The position numbers were made by a program, and so were the translations under genes. DNA of 64,000 nucleotides from Magnetofaba australis IT-1 (GTDB lineage Bacteria > Pseudomonadota > Magnetococcia > Magnetococcales > Magnetococcaceae): positions 186,001 through 250,000 of the forward strand of contig NZ_LVJN01000021.1 of the NCBI RefSeq assembly GCF_002109495.1, read 5' to 3'. A model generated the notes under the pieces. That model had not been told where the DNA came from. It did no database searches and worked only from the letters and a program-made list of their open reading frames with translations. Below, in pieces: positions 44,876-53,554 of the stretch (positions within the stretch are counted from its first letter, which is position 1; each line of letters starts with the position of its first letter).

Positions 44876-45193
44876 ATGAACGACAGCCCCGAAATCAGCC
44901 GCATTAGCGCCTCCCTGGAGACGCTGGAGAAACGCCTGGATGAGCAGCATCGCGCCGTGCTGGCGCGGGTGGAGACCATCGGCGATGAGTCCAACCTGAA
45001 ACTCACCGAGAACAATCAGAAGTTCCTGGAGATGGAGGGGCGCATCAACAAAAGCGTGGTGCGTCTGCTCGGCGAAGTGCAGGGGGAATTGCACAAATTC
45101 ACCAACAAACAGCGGAAGTTAGTGCTCTCAACGGCGGTTGTTCAGACCGCCATCATCCTAATCGTCATCATCGCGCTGCGTTACTTCGCTTAG
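44876..45193 (+). CDS. Small coiled-coil protein with a C-terminal membrane anchor
   Basis: 105 residues. An N-terminal helical region with coiled-coil heptads (ISASLETLEKRLDEQHRAVL, then VETIGDESNLKLTENNQKF) leads to one C-terminal hydrophobic helix (LSTAVVQTAIILIVIIALRYF). It would be tail-anchored in the inner membrane. No family is recognised. The ribosome-binding site is weak and an upstream start at 44837 is possible. The 3' end overlaps the convergent hydroxylase gene by 36 bp. Confidence 0.65.
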   Translation: MNDSPEISRISASLETLEKRLDEQHRAVLARVETIGDESNLKLTENNQKFLEMEGRINKSVVRLLGEVQGELHKFTNKQRKLVLSTAVVQTAIILIVIIALRYFA

Positions 45194-46036
45194 CCTGCGG
45201 TTACCCCCATCCAGCATTGTCGGCCCGGCGGCGCTGCGGAACGGCATCCTGAGCAGCCCCCACAACGTTGCCGCATCGCGTGGATCGCGCCACGCCTCCA
45301 GGCCGATGGTCATGCCCGTGTGCCCCGCCGCCGGTTGCGCCCGATAGGTGCCCATCAGCCGATCCCACCACGGCAGGCAGAAGCCGAAGTTGGAGTTGGT
45401 CTCGCGCATGACCACCGAGTGATGCACCCGGTGCATGTCGGGGGTGACGATGACCCAACGCAACCAGCGATCCAAAGCCAATGGCAGGCGGATATTGCCA
45501 TGGTTGAACATGGCCGAGGCGTTGAGCAGGATCTCAAACAGCATCACCGCCAGCGCCGACGGCCCCAACGCCGCAATGACGCCGAATTTGATCCCCATGG
45601 AGAGGAGGATCTCCAGCGGGTGGAAACGGCTGCCGGTGGTGACGTCATAGTCGAGATCGGCGTGGTGCATGCGGTGCAGTCGCCACAGGGTCGGGATGGC
45701 GTGGACCATCACATGTTGCAGGTAGATGGCCAGATCCAGCAGCGCCACCCCCAGCAACAATGCGACCGCGGGCGGGATCTGCCACTGGTTGAGCAACCCC
45801 CAACTCTGCGCCTGTCCCAGGTGCGCCACACCCACGGCGGCAGTGGGGAAGATCAGCCGTAAGAGCAGCGTATTCAGCGCCACGATGGTGATGTTGGCGG
45901 GCCAGCGCCGGACGCGCGGAAGGCTCAAGGCGCGACGCGGCGCGCGCAGCTCCCAACCGACGATGACAGCCAGCACGGCGACAAAACACCCCAGCCGAAT
46001 AAGGGCTTCGTGATTCAGGAAAAATTGTGCGTTCAT
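45158..46036 (-). CDS. Sterol desaturase/fatty acid hydroxylase-family membrane enzyme
   Basis: 292 residues with four to five membrane helices. The His clusters of the diiron fatty-acid-hydroxylase superfamily are all present: HVMVH, HRMHHADLDYD, FHPLE, NHGNI and HRVHH. Family members hydroxylate or desaturate lipids. The lipid acted on is not predictable. It is a single gene. Confidence 0.87.
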   Translation of the reverse strand: MNAQFFLNHEALIRLGCFVAVLAVIVGWELRAPRRALSLPRVRRWPANITIVALNTLLLRLIFPTAAVGVAHLGQAQSWGLLNQWQIPPAVALLLGVALLDLAIYLQHVMVHAIPTLWRLHRMHHADLDYDVTTGSRFHPLEILLSMGIKFGVIAALGPSALAVMLFEILLNASAMFNHGNIRLPLALDRWLRWVIVTPDMHRVHHSVVMRETNSNFGFCLPWWDRLMGTYRAQPAAGHTGMTIGLEAWRDPRDAATLWGLLRMPFRSAAGPTMLDGGNRRLSEVTQRDDDD

Positions 46037-46089
46037 GATTCGCTTGTCGCATGAATCGCCTCACGCGACAAGCGAATATGCGAAGGGGA

Positions 46090-46617
46090 TTAGATGGCGG
46101 GCAAAGCTAATGGCGTGTCCACTTGGCGCAGCTCCTTATAGAGCTTCTTTGCAGCCTCCATGCGGCCTTGCGCCTTGTCGGGCTTGCGGCTGGCTGTTTC
46201 GCTCCAGGGGTCGGGCTCGCCCTGCTTGGCCAGCAGCGCGGCGGTGGCGGCCAACTCCAGGACGATGGCGTTGGCGTCTTTCATGATTTTCAATAGCTTC
46301 AGTCGCGCCGGATCGACCTCTTCAGCAGGCGTGGGCTGCTCTGTCGTGTAGATCGAATAATTCCCACCCCACGTTGTTGGATGAACCTCTTCGCTCACAA
46401 AACCCAACTCTCTAGCCGTTTCCGCGCCTTCGGCCAACTCCTCGCAATAGGGGCCGTAATGCTTATAGAAAAAGGAGAACTCTTCGCCAACGCCTGCCAG
46501 CTCCAGAATATAGCCCATCTTCTGCAAACGGGTGCGCCCCACCACTTCACCACCGGCATCCGCAACAATCTGCTGCGCCTTGCGCGCACTGCTTTTGAAT
46601 TCACCCGTTGGCGACAT
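46090..46617 (-). CDS. YwgA-like protein paired with an HD phosphohydrolase
   Basis: 175 residues. The N-terminal half has the pattern VVGRTRLQKMGYILELAG followed by FSFFYKHYGPYCEELAEGAE, which resembles Bacillus subtilis YwgA and, more distantly, the Panacea/SocA antitoxin-like domain. The C-terminal half is a helical tail. The gene overlaps the end of the HD-domain gene by 17 bp, so the pair is translated together. In B. subtilis ywgA lies next to ywfO, which also encodes an HD-domain enzyme. That conserved pairing suggests a joint function. Confidence 0.7.
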   Translation of the reverse strand: MSPTGEFKSSARKAQQIVADAGGEVVGRTRLQKMGYILELAGVGEEFSFFYKHYGPYCEELAEGAETARELGFVSEEVHPTTWGGNYSIYTTEQPTPAEEVDPARLKLLKIMKDANAIVLELAATAALLAKQGEPDPWSETASRKPDKAQGRMEAAKKLYKELRQVDTPLALPAI

Positions 46618-47989
46618 TGTTCAACTCCTCCTGGATCACTTGCTGGATGAAGCTTTGCGCTTCAGTGTCCTCTTTTGCGTAGTAGAGCCGGAACACTTTA
46701 TACGTTTTGATCGCCTTGATCATGGGGGAATAATCGCAAATATCCGCGTACTCTCCCTCCTCACTTCGGACAAGAATCTGATTCTGCAACCCTTTTGACT
46801 CTTTATACTCGGAATAGGCCTCGCGCTTGGCGTCTTTGCCGCCATCAATCAAAATACGCGGGCATGGGCCGGGGTTCTCGCGCAACCAATCGGTGATTTT
46901 CCGCGTCACAGACTTTTGCGCCGCCTCAAACGCCTCCGCAGGCAGCTTGTCTAACCGCGCCCTCGCATCGATGCACTTGTACAACTCCCGCCGCCACAGA
47001 CGATTGGCGCAATGGGCCACGGTGGCGTCTTCAGCCTGAGCCAACATCGGCAGCGCGCCCCACACCACCGTATCATCCAGCGCCTGAATCCGCTCCATGC
47101 TCTGTGGAGCCCGGGCGAAGCAACTGAGCGGGTGATTTGCGGGCAAACCGGTCCGCGCGTGTGCGCTCTCTCGACTCAGAGTGATCAAGCGGGCAATCAA
47201 CTCCGTAAAAATCTTCTCCGCCCCCCGTGTGGCTTTGTGGAAATAGACGGTGGGGTAGAGTTGAAACAGGCCCAGAACATAGGCTTCCGCCGCTTGCAGC
47301 GCCTTTGTGCTCAGAACAAACAGCTCCTGATAGCCAATCAACGCATCATCAACAACATTTGGCACATTGCCGATCTCCAGATTGGCCAACAGCCAATGAA
47401 AATCGATGGCGGCGTTCTGCGTGCCGGTCATCAAGCGGTCGCGGCGCATATAGTCCAGCCGATCCGCATCAAACTGACTGGAGACTACGGCGCCATAGAT
47501 GGTTTGTGAGCCAGGCCGAATCATCTGCGCCACATCTTCGGCAAAGCCGCTGCAAATTGGTTTGAGAATTTTTGCAATCTGGTCATCTTGGATCAGATGC
47601 ACGCTGATGCTTTCATGATCGACTTTTGGCAGCCCGACCTTCTCATACACCGCTTCAAACGCATGGCTGAATGGCCCATGCCCCACATCATGCAACAACG
47701 CCGCCGCTTGCGCGCGCTTGATCAGATCGTCATCGATTTTCTTATCCAGCTTCTCCTCAATGATCGACGTCAGCCGACGCGCCGTATGGAACACGCCGAT
47801 GCTGTGGGAGAAGCGGGAGTGCGTGGCGCCGGGATAAACGAAGTCCGAGAAACCCAACTGCTTGATGCGGCGCAAACGCTGAAACGCGGGTGTTTGAATT
47901 AGCTCCCACAGCACACTCTCAAACTTTTCCCCTTTAAATTCTATAAGGTTGTGCAGGGGGTCACGAACTCTTTGCGCCTTGTATTCCAT
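46601..47989 (-). CDS. HD-domain phosphohydrolase (YwfO/EF1143/SAMHD1-like)
   Basis: 462 residues. The N-terminal catalytic domain has the metal residues of HD enzymes: His62 in THSRFSHSIGVFHTA, His100-Asp101 in ALLHDVGHGPFSHAFE, and Asp176 in SQFDADRLDYMRRD. The order and spacing match dNTP triphosphohydrolases and YwfO-like proteins. The C-terminal part (about 300-462) is family-specific and ends EYADICDYSPMIKAIKTYKV. Its substrate may be dNTPs, but this is not certain. It is first in a two-gene unit with the YwgA-like gene. Confidence 0.85.
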   Translation of the reverse strand: MEYKAQRVRDPLHNLIEFKGEKFESVLWELIQTPAFQRLRRIKQLGFSDFVYPGATHSRFSHSIGVFHTARRLTSIIEEKLDKKIDDDLIKRAQAAALLHDVGHGPFSHAFEAVYEKVGLPKVDHESISVHLIQDDQIAKILKPICSGFAEDVAQMIRPGSQTIYGAVVSSQFDADRLDYMRRDRLMTGTQNAAIDFHWLLANLEIGNVPNVVDDALIGYQELFVLSTKALQAAEAYVLGLFQLYPTVYFHKATRGAEKIFTELIARLITLSRESAHARTGLPANHPLSCFARAPQSMERIQALDDTVVWGALPMLAQAEDATVAHCANRLWRRELYKCIDARARLDKLPAEAFEAAQKSVTRKITDWLRENPGPCPRILIDGGKDAKREAYSEYKESKGLQNQILVRSEEGEYADICDYSPMIKAIKTYKVFRLYYAKEDTEAQSFIQQVIQEELNNVANG

Positions 47990-48024
47990 CTCTTTTCATT
48001 CTTTAAGTTGTATATAGAACGACA

Positions 48025-48063
48025 AAGCCGCATGGGCCTCATCAAACAGAACCCATGCGGCTT
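48025..48063 (-). terminator. Stem-loop terminator after the TraT-like gene
   Basis: A 12-bp perfect stem (AAGCCGCATGGG) with a 15-nt loop lies 21 bp downstream of the minus-strand traT-like stop codon, followed on that strand by TTTG. It also lies just upstream of the HD gene, so it insulates the two units. Confidence 0.65.
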
Positions 48064-48083
48064 GGATTAATCGCAAGCGTCGA

Positions 48084-48842
48084 TCAGATAATATCCTTGA
48101 AGATGCGGATGAAGCGACGACGCACCTCCGGGGCGATGACCGACTGCTTGCCGGTGCGCCCGCCGCCGTAGGCGGAGACATACAGCGTGCTGCGCTTGCG
48201 GAATTTGGCGATGTCATCATCGCGACGGCGCTTGATCTTTTTACCGAAATAGATGGTCTCGCCATCATCTTCCCGCGCTTGGCTTTTGGTCAAAACACGC
48301 ACCACCGCGCGGCTGATGAATACATTCTCTTCGGTGAACGTCCCCACCAGATAGCCCAGAGTCACGCCAGCCGCCGCCCCCGCGACGCCGCCCACGGCGG
48401 CTCCCACGCCGCCGTTTCTGTTATAGCCAACCCCTGTGCCAACAGCGCCGCCGCCGATCCCTCCCCAACTGGCGTAGCGGGATTGATCATTGGTGCTGTA
48501 TTGACCAGAGAAGACGACATTGATATCCAGCATAATGGTATAGTTGCCGCCGCGCTCAATACGGAACCCTTTGGCCTCGTAATCGGCTTCCAATTGGCTG
48601 CGGAACTGATGCAGATCAAAGGCGGTGTCGCCGGAGGTGTTGCGAACACGGATTTTGATGCCGGTATCGGGGCCGGGATCCACCACCATGGAGGCGTCGC
48701 CATAAATCCGCGAACCATATTGGTAGCCAGTCTCTTCATTGACCACCATGCCCATGCGCTTGGCGCCGGTGTTATAGCCGCAGCCGGCCAGCACGCCCGC
48801 CAACCCCAGCGCCAGCACGCCTCTCAATAGCCACTTGTTCAT
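48084..48842 (-). CDS. traT: TraT-family outer-membrane lipoprotein
   Basis: 252 residues, near the 243 of plasmid TraT. The signal peptide ends in a lipobox LAGC (Cys21). Typical TraT stretches are MGMVVNEETGYQYGSRIYGD and IKIRVRNTSGDTAFDL, and a Gly/Ala-rich membrane-spanning hairpin (GAVGTGVGYNRNGG, then VGGVAGAAAGVTLGYLVGTF). TraT blocks surface exclusion partners and complement in conjugative plasmids. Chromosomal members have no known role. No conjugation genes are here. It is 12 bp downstream of the protease lipoprotein gene, so the two make one unit. Confidence 0.9.
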   Translation of the reverse strand: MNKWLLRGVLALGLAGVLAGCGYNTGAKRMGMVVNEETGYQYGSRIYGDASMVVDPGPDTGIKIRVRNTSGDTAFDLHQFRSQLEADYEAKGFRIERGGNYTIMLDINVVFSGQYSTNDQSRYASWGGIGGGAVGTGVGYNRNGGVGAAVGGVAGAAAGVTLGYLVGTFTEENVFISRAVVRVLTKSQAREDDGETIYFGKKIKRRRDDDIAKFRKRSTLYVSAYGGGRTGKQSVIAPEVRRRFIRIFKDII

Positions 48843-48854
48843 GCTCGCTCTCCC

Positions 48855-51509
48855 TTAGTTGACGCGGCGCAGTTGCGCGGGCACGCCCTGTTTGCGCAGT
48901 TTGCCCAGCGCCGAGCGCGCCGCGCCGTTGCTGGGGAACGGTCCCGCATAGAGTTGCGTGAGGGACGCGCCATCCTGATTGATGGATTTGGTGAAGGTGG
49001 CCACCCCGGCGCCGCTGGCCTTAATCAACATGGCGGCCAGTTCGGTGGGGCTGTCATAGGCGCCGATATAGACGGCGTGTTTGCCGCCTACGGCGGGTTC
49101 ATCGATCAGGCCCTGGGATTGGGCGCTGGCCAGACGGCGCTTGCGCATCTGGTCGGGCGTTTCGCCCGCTTCGCGGATGCGCCCGTCGCTGGAGGCGCCC
49201 ATGGCGGCCACATGGCCGATCTTACGCCGGATGAACGCTTCGGCTTCGCGGAAGTGCAAGGAGAAGTTCAGTCCAGAGACATGCTTTTCAATGTTTTTCC
49301 AGGTGTTGATGCCGATCACCCGGTCGCCCAAAAACATCGGACCGCCGGAATTGCCGCCATTGATGGCGGCGTCGGTCTGGATATACATGGGCGCCTTGCC
49401 CATGTGATCAGCCGCTGGCCCCTGTTCGCGGCGCACGGCGCTGATCACCCCGCGGGTCACGGAGAAGTCATACCCCTTGGGGTTGCCCATCACCGCCACA
49501 TCGGCGCCGATGGGCACCTTGCCGCTGCCATAAAAACGCACCGGGCGACCACGCAGATCCACTTTGATGATCGCCAAGTCGAGAATGGGATCTCGCGCCA
49601 GGACCTTGCCGAACGACTCGCGGTCCTCCTGATTGCGGACCTCAACGTATTCGGCGTCCTCCACCACATGATAGTTGGTCATGATCAGGTCGCTATCGAT
49701 GTAGAACCCGGAGCCAAAGGCGCTCTTGACGCCGTTGATCACCTTCACCACGTGCTCCATGCGGCGATCGTTGCCAAAGTCCGCCTCGATGCGCTGGGAC
49801 TTCCACGCCGCCACCGCTTGATTGCGCTCCTTCTGTAATTTCTTCTGCAGCGACGCCAGCGACGGCAGCGGCTTGGTTTGCGCGGGGCTCTCCACATAGA
49901 ATTGCAAAATCTCAGAGAGCTTCACATTCAGCGGCTTTTGCTCAAAATCTTTGACCTCCTTTTCATTGGAGGCGGCGTTCATGATCTGTTCGAATTTGCG
50001 GTCGGTGCTCTTAAGGCCGTAGGGCACATTAAACTGGGTCTTCTTGACGATATCGAAAGTGTCGGTGAAGTAGCGATTGCCGGTCAGGTCGATCACATGC
50101 AGGTTGGCGGTGACGGTTTTCACCACCTCCACATCCAAGGTCTTGTAGGAGTAAATGTCATAGAGCGGCTCGCGGATGGTGCGCTTCATCCGGCGCATAC
50201 GTTGACGCACGGCGTTGAGGGCCTGCTTGGAGCTGCTCAGGCGTGAATGGGACGCCACCGAGCCGATCAAATTGCCGATGGCGCAACCCACATTGCCGAA
50301 ACAGTAGGTGGAGCCATGGGCCGCCGTCTGCATCTGATTGCCGGTCACCTCCATTTGCAGGTTGGAGACTTGATCCTGCATCGCCAGATAGGCGGGATTT
50401 TCCACCGTCTGATAACCGCTGACATACTCGGAGTTCTCTGACTCCTCATTGACGATCTCCCGCCGCATGCGCGCATAGGCGATATCCAGCATCACCACCA
50501 CGTCGGCGCTGCGGTTCTGGATGGCGTTGAAGGCGTCGGCGGCGCCGCCGGCGGAGACCTCAAACGGCAGGTCCGGGGTGATGCCGACGGAGAACTCCAA
50601 CTGCCCCTTCTGCATCAGAGTGCGCGAAGTAACGTCGGCAAACAGCACTTTGAGTTTGGATTCCCCCGCCGGCAGCCCGGCCTGACTCAGCTTGGCCAGT
50701 CGGTCCAGCGTAGCGGCCAAGTCGTTGCGTCCGCGATGCTCGCGCTCCAGGGTCTGCATCAGGGTATCGGCCAGGCGCTGGCGCATGGAGTCGGGCATGT
50801 CGTCGGCCTGGGACTTGGCCAGTCGGACGATCATTTTGGAGGGGGCGTTGCGCAGCTTGCCCAACAATTCGGCGCTATGCTGCTCGAAGAACTCGGCGGC
50901 GTCCATCTGTATGGGGTAGACCTCAAAGAACCCGTCGTCCGCGCCTTCGGGATAGTCCAAAAACTCGGCTGTCATATCCGCTTTGATGGCCCCCTCCAGC
51001 TCTTGCACGCGGGCTTGCAGGGTCTGCGCGGTCTCGATGGCGTATTGGGGCTCCTGCAACAGGCCGATGCGCTCCATGCGCGCCATCACCAGCTTGGCGG
51101 CGGCGAGGTTCTCGCGCAGTCCCGACCACGCAGTGCGGGGCTCAGGCCAGTTCACTGTCTCCAGCGAGGTGAGCGCCTTCTGGATGCTGGGTTTGAAGTC
51201 CTGATGCAGGGCGTCGGCGAGCTTTTTGAGCACCGGCGCGCTCTTGGCGCGATTCTCCGGGTTTTCAAAGTAGGCGCGCTGATCCACATAAACCTGGGCG
51301 GCTTTGCGCTTTTTGCCCTGGTTCATCAGTTTTTCGACGTGGTCCGTGGGGGAGAAGAACAGGGTGTACTCCGACCCCTTGGCCTCCCCGGCGCTGGGTC
51401 CGGCGCCCGATGAACCGCCCCCCGATGCGCATCCCCCCAACGCCAGCGTCGCCGCCAGCGCCACAGGCGCGGCCAGACGACGCAGCGACAACCATTTTAC
51501 CGCCACCAT
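48855..51509 (-). CDS. Large lipoprotein serine protease with a C-terminal SPOR domain
   Basis: 884 residues. The signal peptide ends in a lipobox (LALGGC). Residues about 40-560 are an unrecognised helical and mixed region. A trypsin-like S1C domain follows with the full triad His614 (TNYHVVED), Asp644 (PILDLAII) and Ser721 (INGGNSGGP). No PDZ domain is seen. The last 80 residues look like a SPOR domain (HAVYIGAYDSPTELAAML, then LYAGPFPSNGAARSALGKL), which binds denuded peptidoglycan at division sites. It would act in the periplasm. It is cotranscribed with the TraT-like gene. Confidence 0.85.
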   Translation of the reverse strand: MVAVKWLSLRRLAAPVALAATLALGGCASGGGSSGAGPSAGEAKGSEYTLFFSPTDHVEKLMNQGKKRKAAQVYVDQRAYFENPENRAKSAPVLKKLADALHQDFKPSIQKALTSLETVNWPEPRTAWSGLRENLAAAKLVMARMERIGLLQEPQYAIETAQTLQARVQELEGAIKADMTAEFLDYPEGADDGFFEVYPIQMDAAEFFEQHSAELLGKLRNAPSKMIVRLAKSQADDMPDSMRQRLADTLMQTLEREHRGRNDLAATLDRLAKLSQAGLPAGESKLKVLFADVTSRTLMQKGQLEFSVGITPDLPFEVSAGGAADAFNAIQNRSADVVVMLDIAYARMRREIVNEESENSEYVSGYQTVENPAYLAMQDQVSNLQMEVTGNQMQTAAHGSTYCFGNVGCAIGNLIGSVASHSRLSSSKQALNAVRQRMRRMKRTIREPLYDIYSYKTLDVEVVKTVTANLHVIDLTGNRYFTDTFDIVKKTQFNVPYGLKSTDRKFEQIMNAASNEKEVKDFEQKPLNVKLSEILQFYVESPAQTKPLPSLASLQKKLQKERNQAVAAWKSQRIEADFGNDRRMEHVVKVINGVKSAFGSGFYIDSDLIMTNYHVVEDAEYVEVRNQEDRESFGKVLARDPILDLAIIKVDLRGRPVRFYGSGKVPIGADVAVMGNPKGYDFSVTRGVISAVRREQGPAADHMGKAPMYIQTDAAINGGNSGGPMFLGDRVIGINTWKNIEKHVSGLNFSLHFREAEAFIRRKIGHVAAMGASSDGRIREAGETPDQMRKRRLASAQSQGLIDEPAVGGKHAVYIGAYDSPTELAAMLIKASGAGVATFTKSINQDGASLTQLYAGPFPSNGAARSALGKLRKQGVPAQLRRVN

Positions 51510-51664
51510 GATAAACCCCCAACATATTGAAACAAATTAAGTATTGCCGGTTATCGCAACACCTGCAATCAACCAAACTCGTCAAATCTCAACCCATACG
51601 GAAAAGAGTTGGCGTTTTCGCATTAAATGGGAGGATAAACATGTGCTCAAAGGGCGGCAAGTTG

Positions 51665-52210
51665 TTATTGCCCCGCCGAGCGAGCCTCCCGAGTCGACGC
51701 CGAGGCGCTGGCGACCCCCTCCAGATGGCGATCCTGTCCGGCGCTGGAGCCAAAGTAGTAGGCCAGCACCATGGAGAGCGCGGCGTCCAGCGCGCCCAGG
51801 GTGCGCAACAGCAGATCCCGCGCCCCTTCGGGCAGCGCATGGGTGGCGATCCACCACTGGATGGAGAAAAAGCCCAACACAATCAACAGCGCCAACATCT
51901 TGGGCGCATGATCCTTGAGGGCCATTTCGCGTTTGCGCGCCGAATCGCGGTCAGCGGCGTGGATGCGCTGTAGATCCACCCCCAAACGCTCCATCTCCAA
52001 GGTGAACGCCTGCTCGGCCTGCTTGAGTTGAAACAGCTGCTCCGGGGTGGCGGATTTCACCGCCGCGCTCAACTGCGCCTGGGGGTCCTCACCTGGCTCC
52101 AAACCCAAAAACGACAACGCCATGGAGGCGGCGGTTCCCGCCAATGGTCCGCCCAGCGCCGTGGCCAAAGCTGGGGCCACGGCGGCCAATGTCTGTTTCC
52201 AATCCATCAT
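51665..52210 (-). CDS. Phage holin (3-TM holin family)
   Basis: 181 residues. A hydrophobic N-terminal region (VAPALATALGGPLAGTAASM) and two further membrane helices (KMLALLIVLGFFSIQWWIA and LGALDAALSMVLAYYFG) flank a charged helical middle (LFQLKQAEQAFTLEMERL). This fits the Holin_3TMs type of phage holin, which makes pores to let endolysin out. AAGGAG precedes the start. An amidase gene is found 750 bp upstream, with two repeat copies between. Confidence 0.75.
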   Translation of the reverse strand: MMDWKQTLAAVAPALATALGGPLAGTAASMALSFLGLEPGEDPQAQLSAAVKSATPEQLFQLKQAEQAFTLEMERLGVDLQRIHAADRDSARKREMALKDHAPKMLALLIVLGFFSIQWWIATHALPEGARDLLLRTLGALDAALSMVLAYYFGSSAGQDRHLEGVASASASTREARSAGQ

Positions 52211-52232
52211 CTCTCTCCTTAACTCTAGAATT

Positions 52233-52471
52233 GCTATAGCAAGTCAAACCGAGAATCGGACATGCTTGGGTTTTGGATAATGAAAGATATCGAGGACTCT
52301 GCCCTCGAGCTCCCAAAGACCAAACCGTGGGGCGCCGCCCCACACCCCGCTGGGGTCGCGGACCCCAGACCCCGCCGCCGACCAGTCGGCGGCCAATAGT
52401 CAGCGCTTGCCGAACCAGCGTCACGCAAACATTGGCCACTCTGTGCAGTTTTGGTTTTGATTCGCTATAGC
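52233..52471 (+). mobile_element. Dispersed hairpin repeat, best-preserved complete copy
   Basis: Left end GCTATAGCAAGTCAAACC and the complement of the right end, GCTATAGCGAATCAAAACC, form terminal inverted repeats. Inside are GAAAGATATCGAGGACTCTGCC, the hairpins GTGGGGCGCCGCCCCAC, CTGGGGTCGCGGACCCCAG and CGCCGACCAGTCGGCG, CAATAGTCAGCGC and ACGCAAACATTGGC. The size is 239 bp. Confidence 0.85.
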
Positions 52472-52690
52472 ATTCAAAAATGAACATATGGGCGCTGGAA
52501 GATATCGAGGACTCTGCCCTCGAGCTCCCAAGGTCAAAACCCAAATCGTGGGCTGCGCCCTGGATTTGTCCCCATTGGCGCTGGGGGCGCAGCTCCCAGA
52601 CCCCGCCGCCGACCAGTCGGCGGCCAATAGTCAGCGCTTGCCGAACCTGCATCACGCAAACATTGCGTGTTTGGACTTGTATCATTCTGA
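52464..52690 (+). mobile_element. Dispersed hairpin repeat, second tandem copy
   Basis: Begins within the last 8 bp of the previous copy (shared GCTATAGC), then GCTGGAAGATATCGAGGACTC, the hairpins and the CAATAGTCAGCGC and ACGCAAACATTG tail. The right terminal repeat is degraded. The two tandem copies separate the holin gene from the rest of the lysis genes. Confidence 0.75.
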
Positions 52691-52726
52691 ATTCAGGCGA
52701 CGCGACTTGATCACGCCGTCTGCGCC

Positions 52727-52972
52727 TCACCAGAACAGGGGCAGCGCCAACAGCGCCAGCGGCGCCAGCAGCATCAAGCTGATGAGCGCCAACACGCCGC
52801 ACACCAGCAGATAGAGCAGGTCCATCACGCCGAAACCGTCGCCGGACGCCGCGCGCGGAGTACGCCAAACCAGCGGCTCGGCCTCTTGTTCGCCACAGTC
52901 GCACGCAGCCATGTCCGGCATGGGCGGCGCGCCCCAGGGCTCTGCCTGGGAGAGTGGTTCGTCACGCGCCAT
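52727..52972 (-). CDS. Small membrane protein in the phage lysis group
   Basis: 81 residues. A polar N-terminus (MARDEPLSQAEPWGAPPMPD) with a CDC motif precedes one long hydrophobic C-terminal helix (VMDLLYLLVCGVLALISLML, then LAPLALLALPLFW). The start codon overlaps the end of the amidase gene by 11 bp. Position suggests a lysis accessory such as a spanin or second holin. No lipobox is seen. Confidence 0.65.
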   Translation of the reverse strand: MARDEPLSQAEPWGAPPMPDMAACDCGEQEAEPLVWRTPRAASGDGFGVMDLLYLLVCGVLALISLMLLAPLALLALPLFW

Positions 52973-53414
52973 TGCTCGGCTCCTGTTGCGCGATGTGCGC
53001 CCCCGCCATGAGTGGAAACGGCGCTTCGCCCACGCGCCAGCGCGCCACGTCAAAACCGGGACAGCTTTTATGCGGGTTCAGCTGCCGATGTCCCACCACG
53101 GCGAATTCGTCGGGCAGTTGCGCCTCCAGATCCGACAGCAGTTGGCTCAAAGCGCGCTCCTGCGCCTTGCTGAAGGCGTCTTCGCCCACCATGCACACGC
53201 CGATGGAGTGTTGGTTGCAGCCCCGCGCATGGGCGCCGGGGCGCTCCATGGGGCGGCCCGCCTGGATGCGGCCATCCACGGTGATGACGAAGTGATAGCC
53301 AATATCCGACCAACCGCGTTCGAACATGTGCCAGCGACGGATTTCATTGACCTCGTGGGAGCGGCCATTGGGGGTGGCTGAGCAGTGGATCACCACCATA
53401 TCGATGCGTCTCAT
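52962..53414 (-). CDS. Phage-type N-acetylmuramoyl-L-alanine amidase (endolysin)
   Basis: 150 residues, amidase type 2 (T7 lysozyme) fold. VVIHCSATPNGR carries the first zinc His, GYHFVITVDG is the central strand, and GHRQLNPHKSCPGFDV holds the second His and the Cys ligand. It cuts the peptide from the sugar chain of peptidoglycan. It lacks a signal peptide, as expected when a holin exports it. The start at 53414 follows AGAGGAG. Confidence 0.9.
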   Translation of the reverse strand: MRRIDMVVIHCSATPNGRSHEVNEIRRWHMFERGWSDIGYHFVITVDGRIQAGRPMERPGAHARGCNQHSIGVCMVGEDAFSKAQERALSQLLSDLEAQLPDEFAVVGHRQLNPHKSCPGFDVARWRVGEAPFPLMAGAHIAQQEPSNGA

Positions 53415-53554
53415 AATGTCTCCTCTGTTTGGGGAAGATGGGTGCAACAGAGAAGAATCGTATTGATTTGATCTAAAAATATCAAGACGAATGTGATTCT
53501 GTTTCGATATTGTTCTGCATGGCCCTTGGTTTCAATCACACGGGCGCACAGGCC

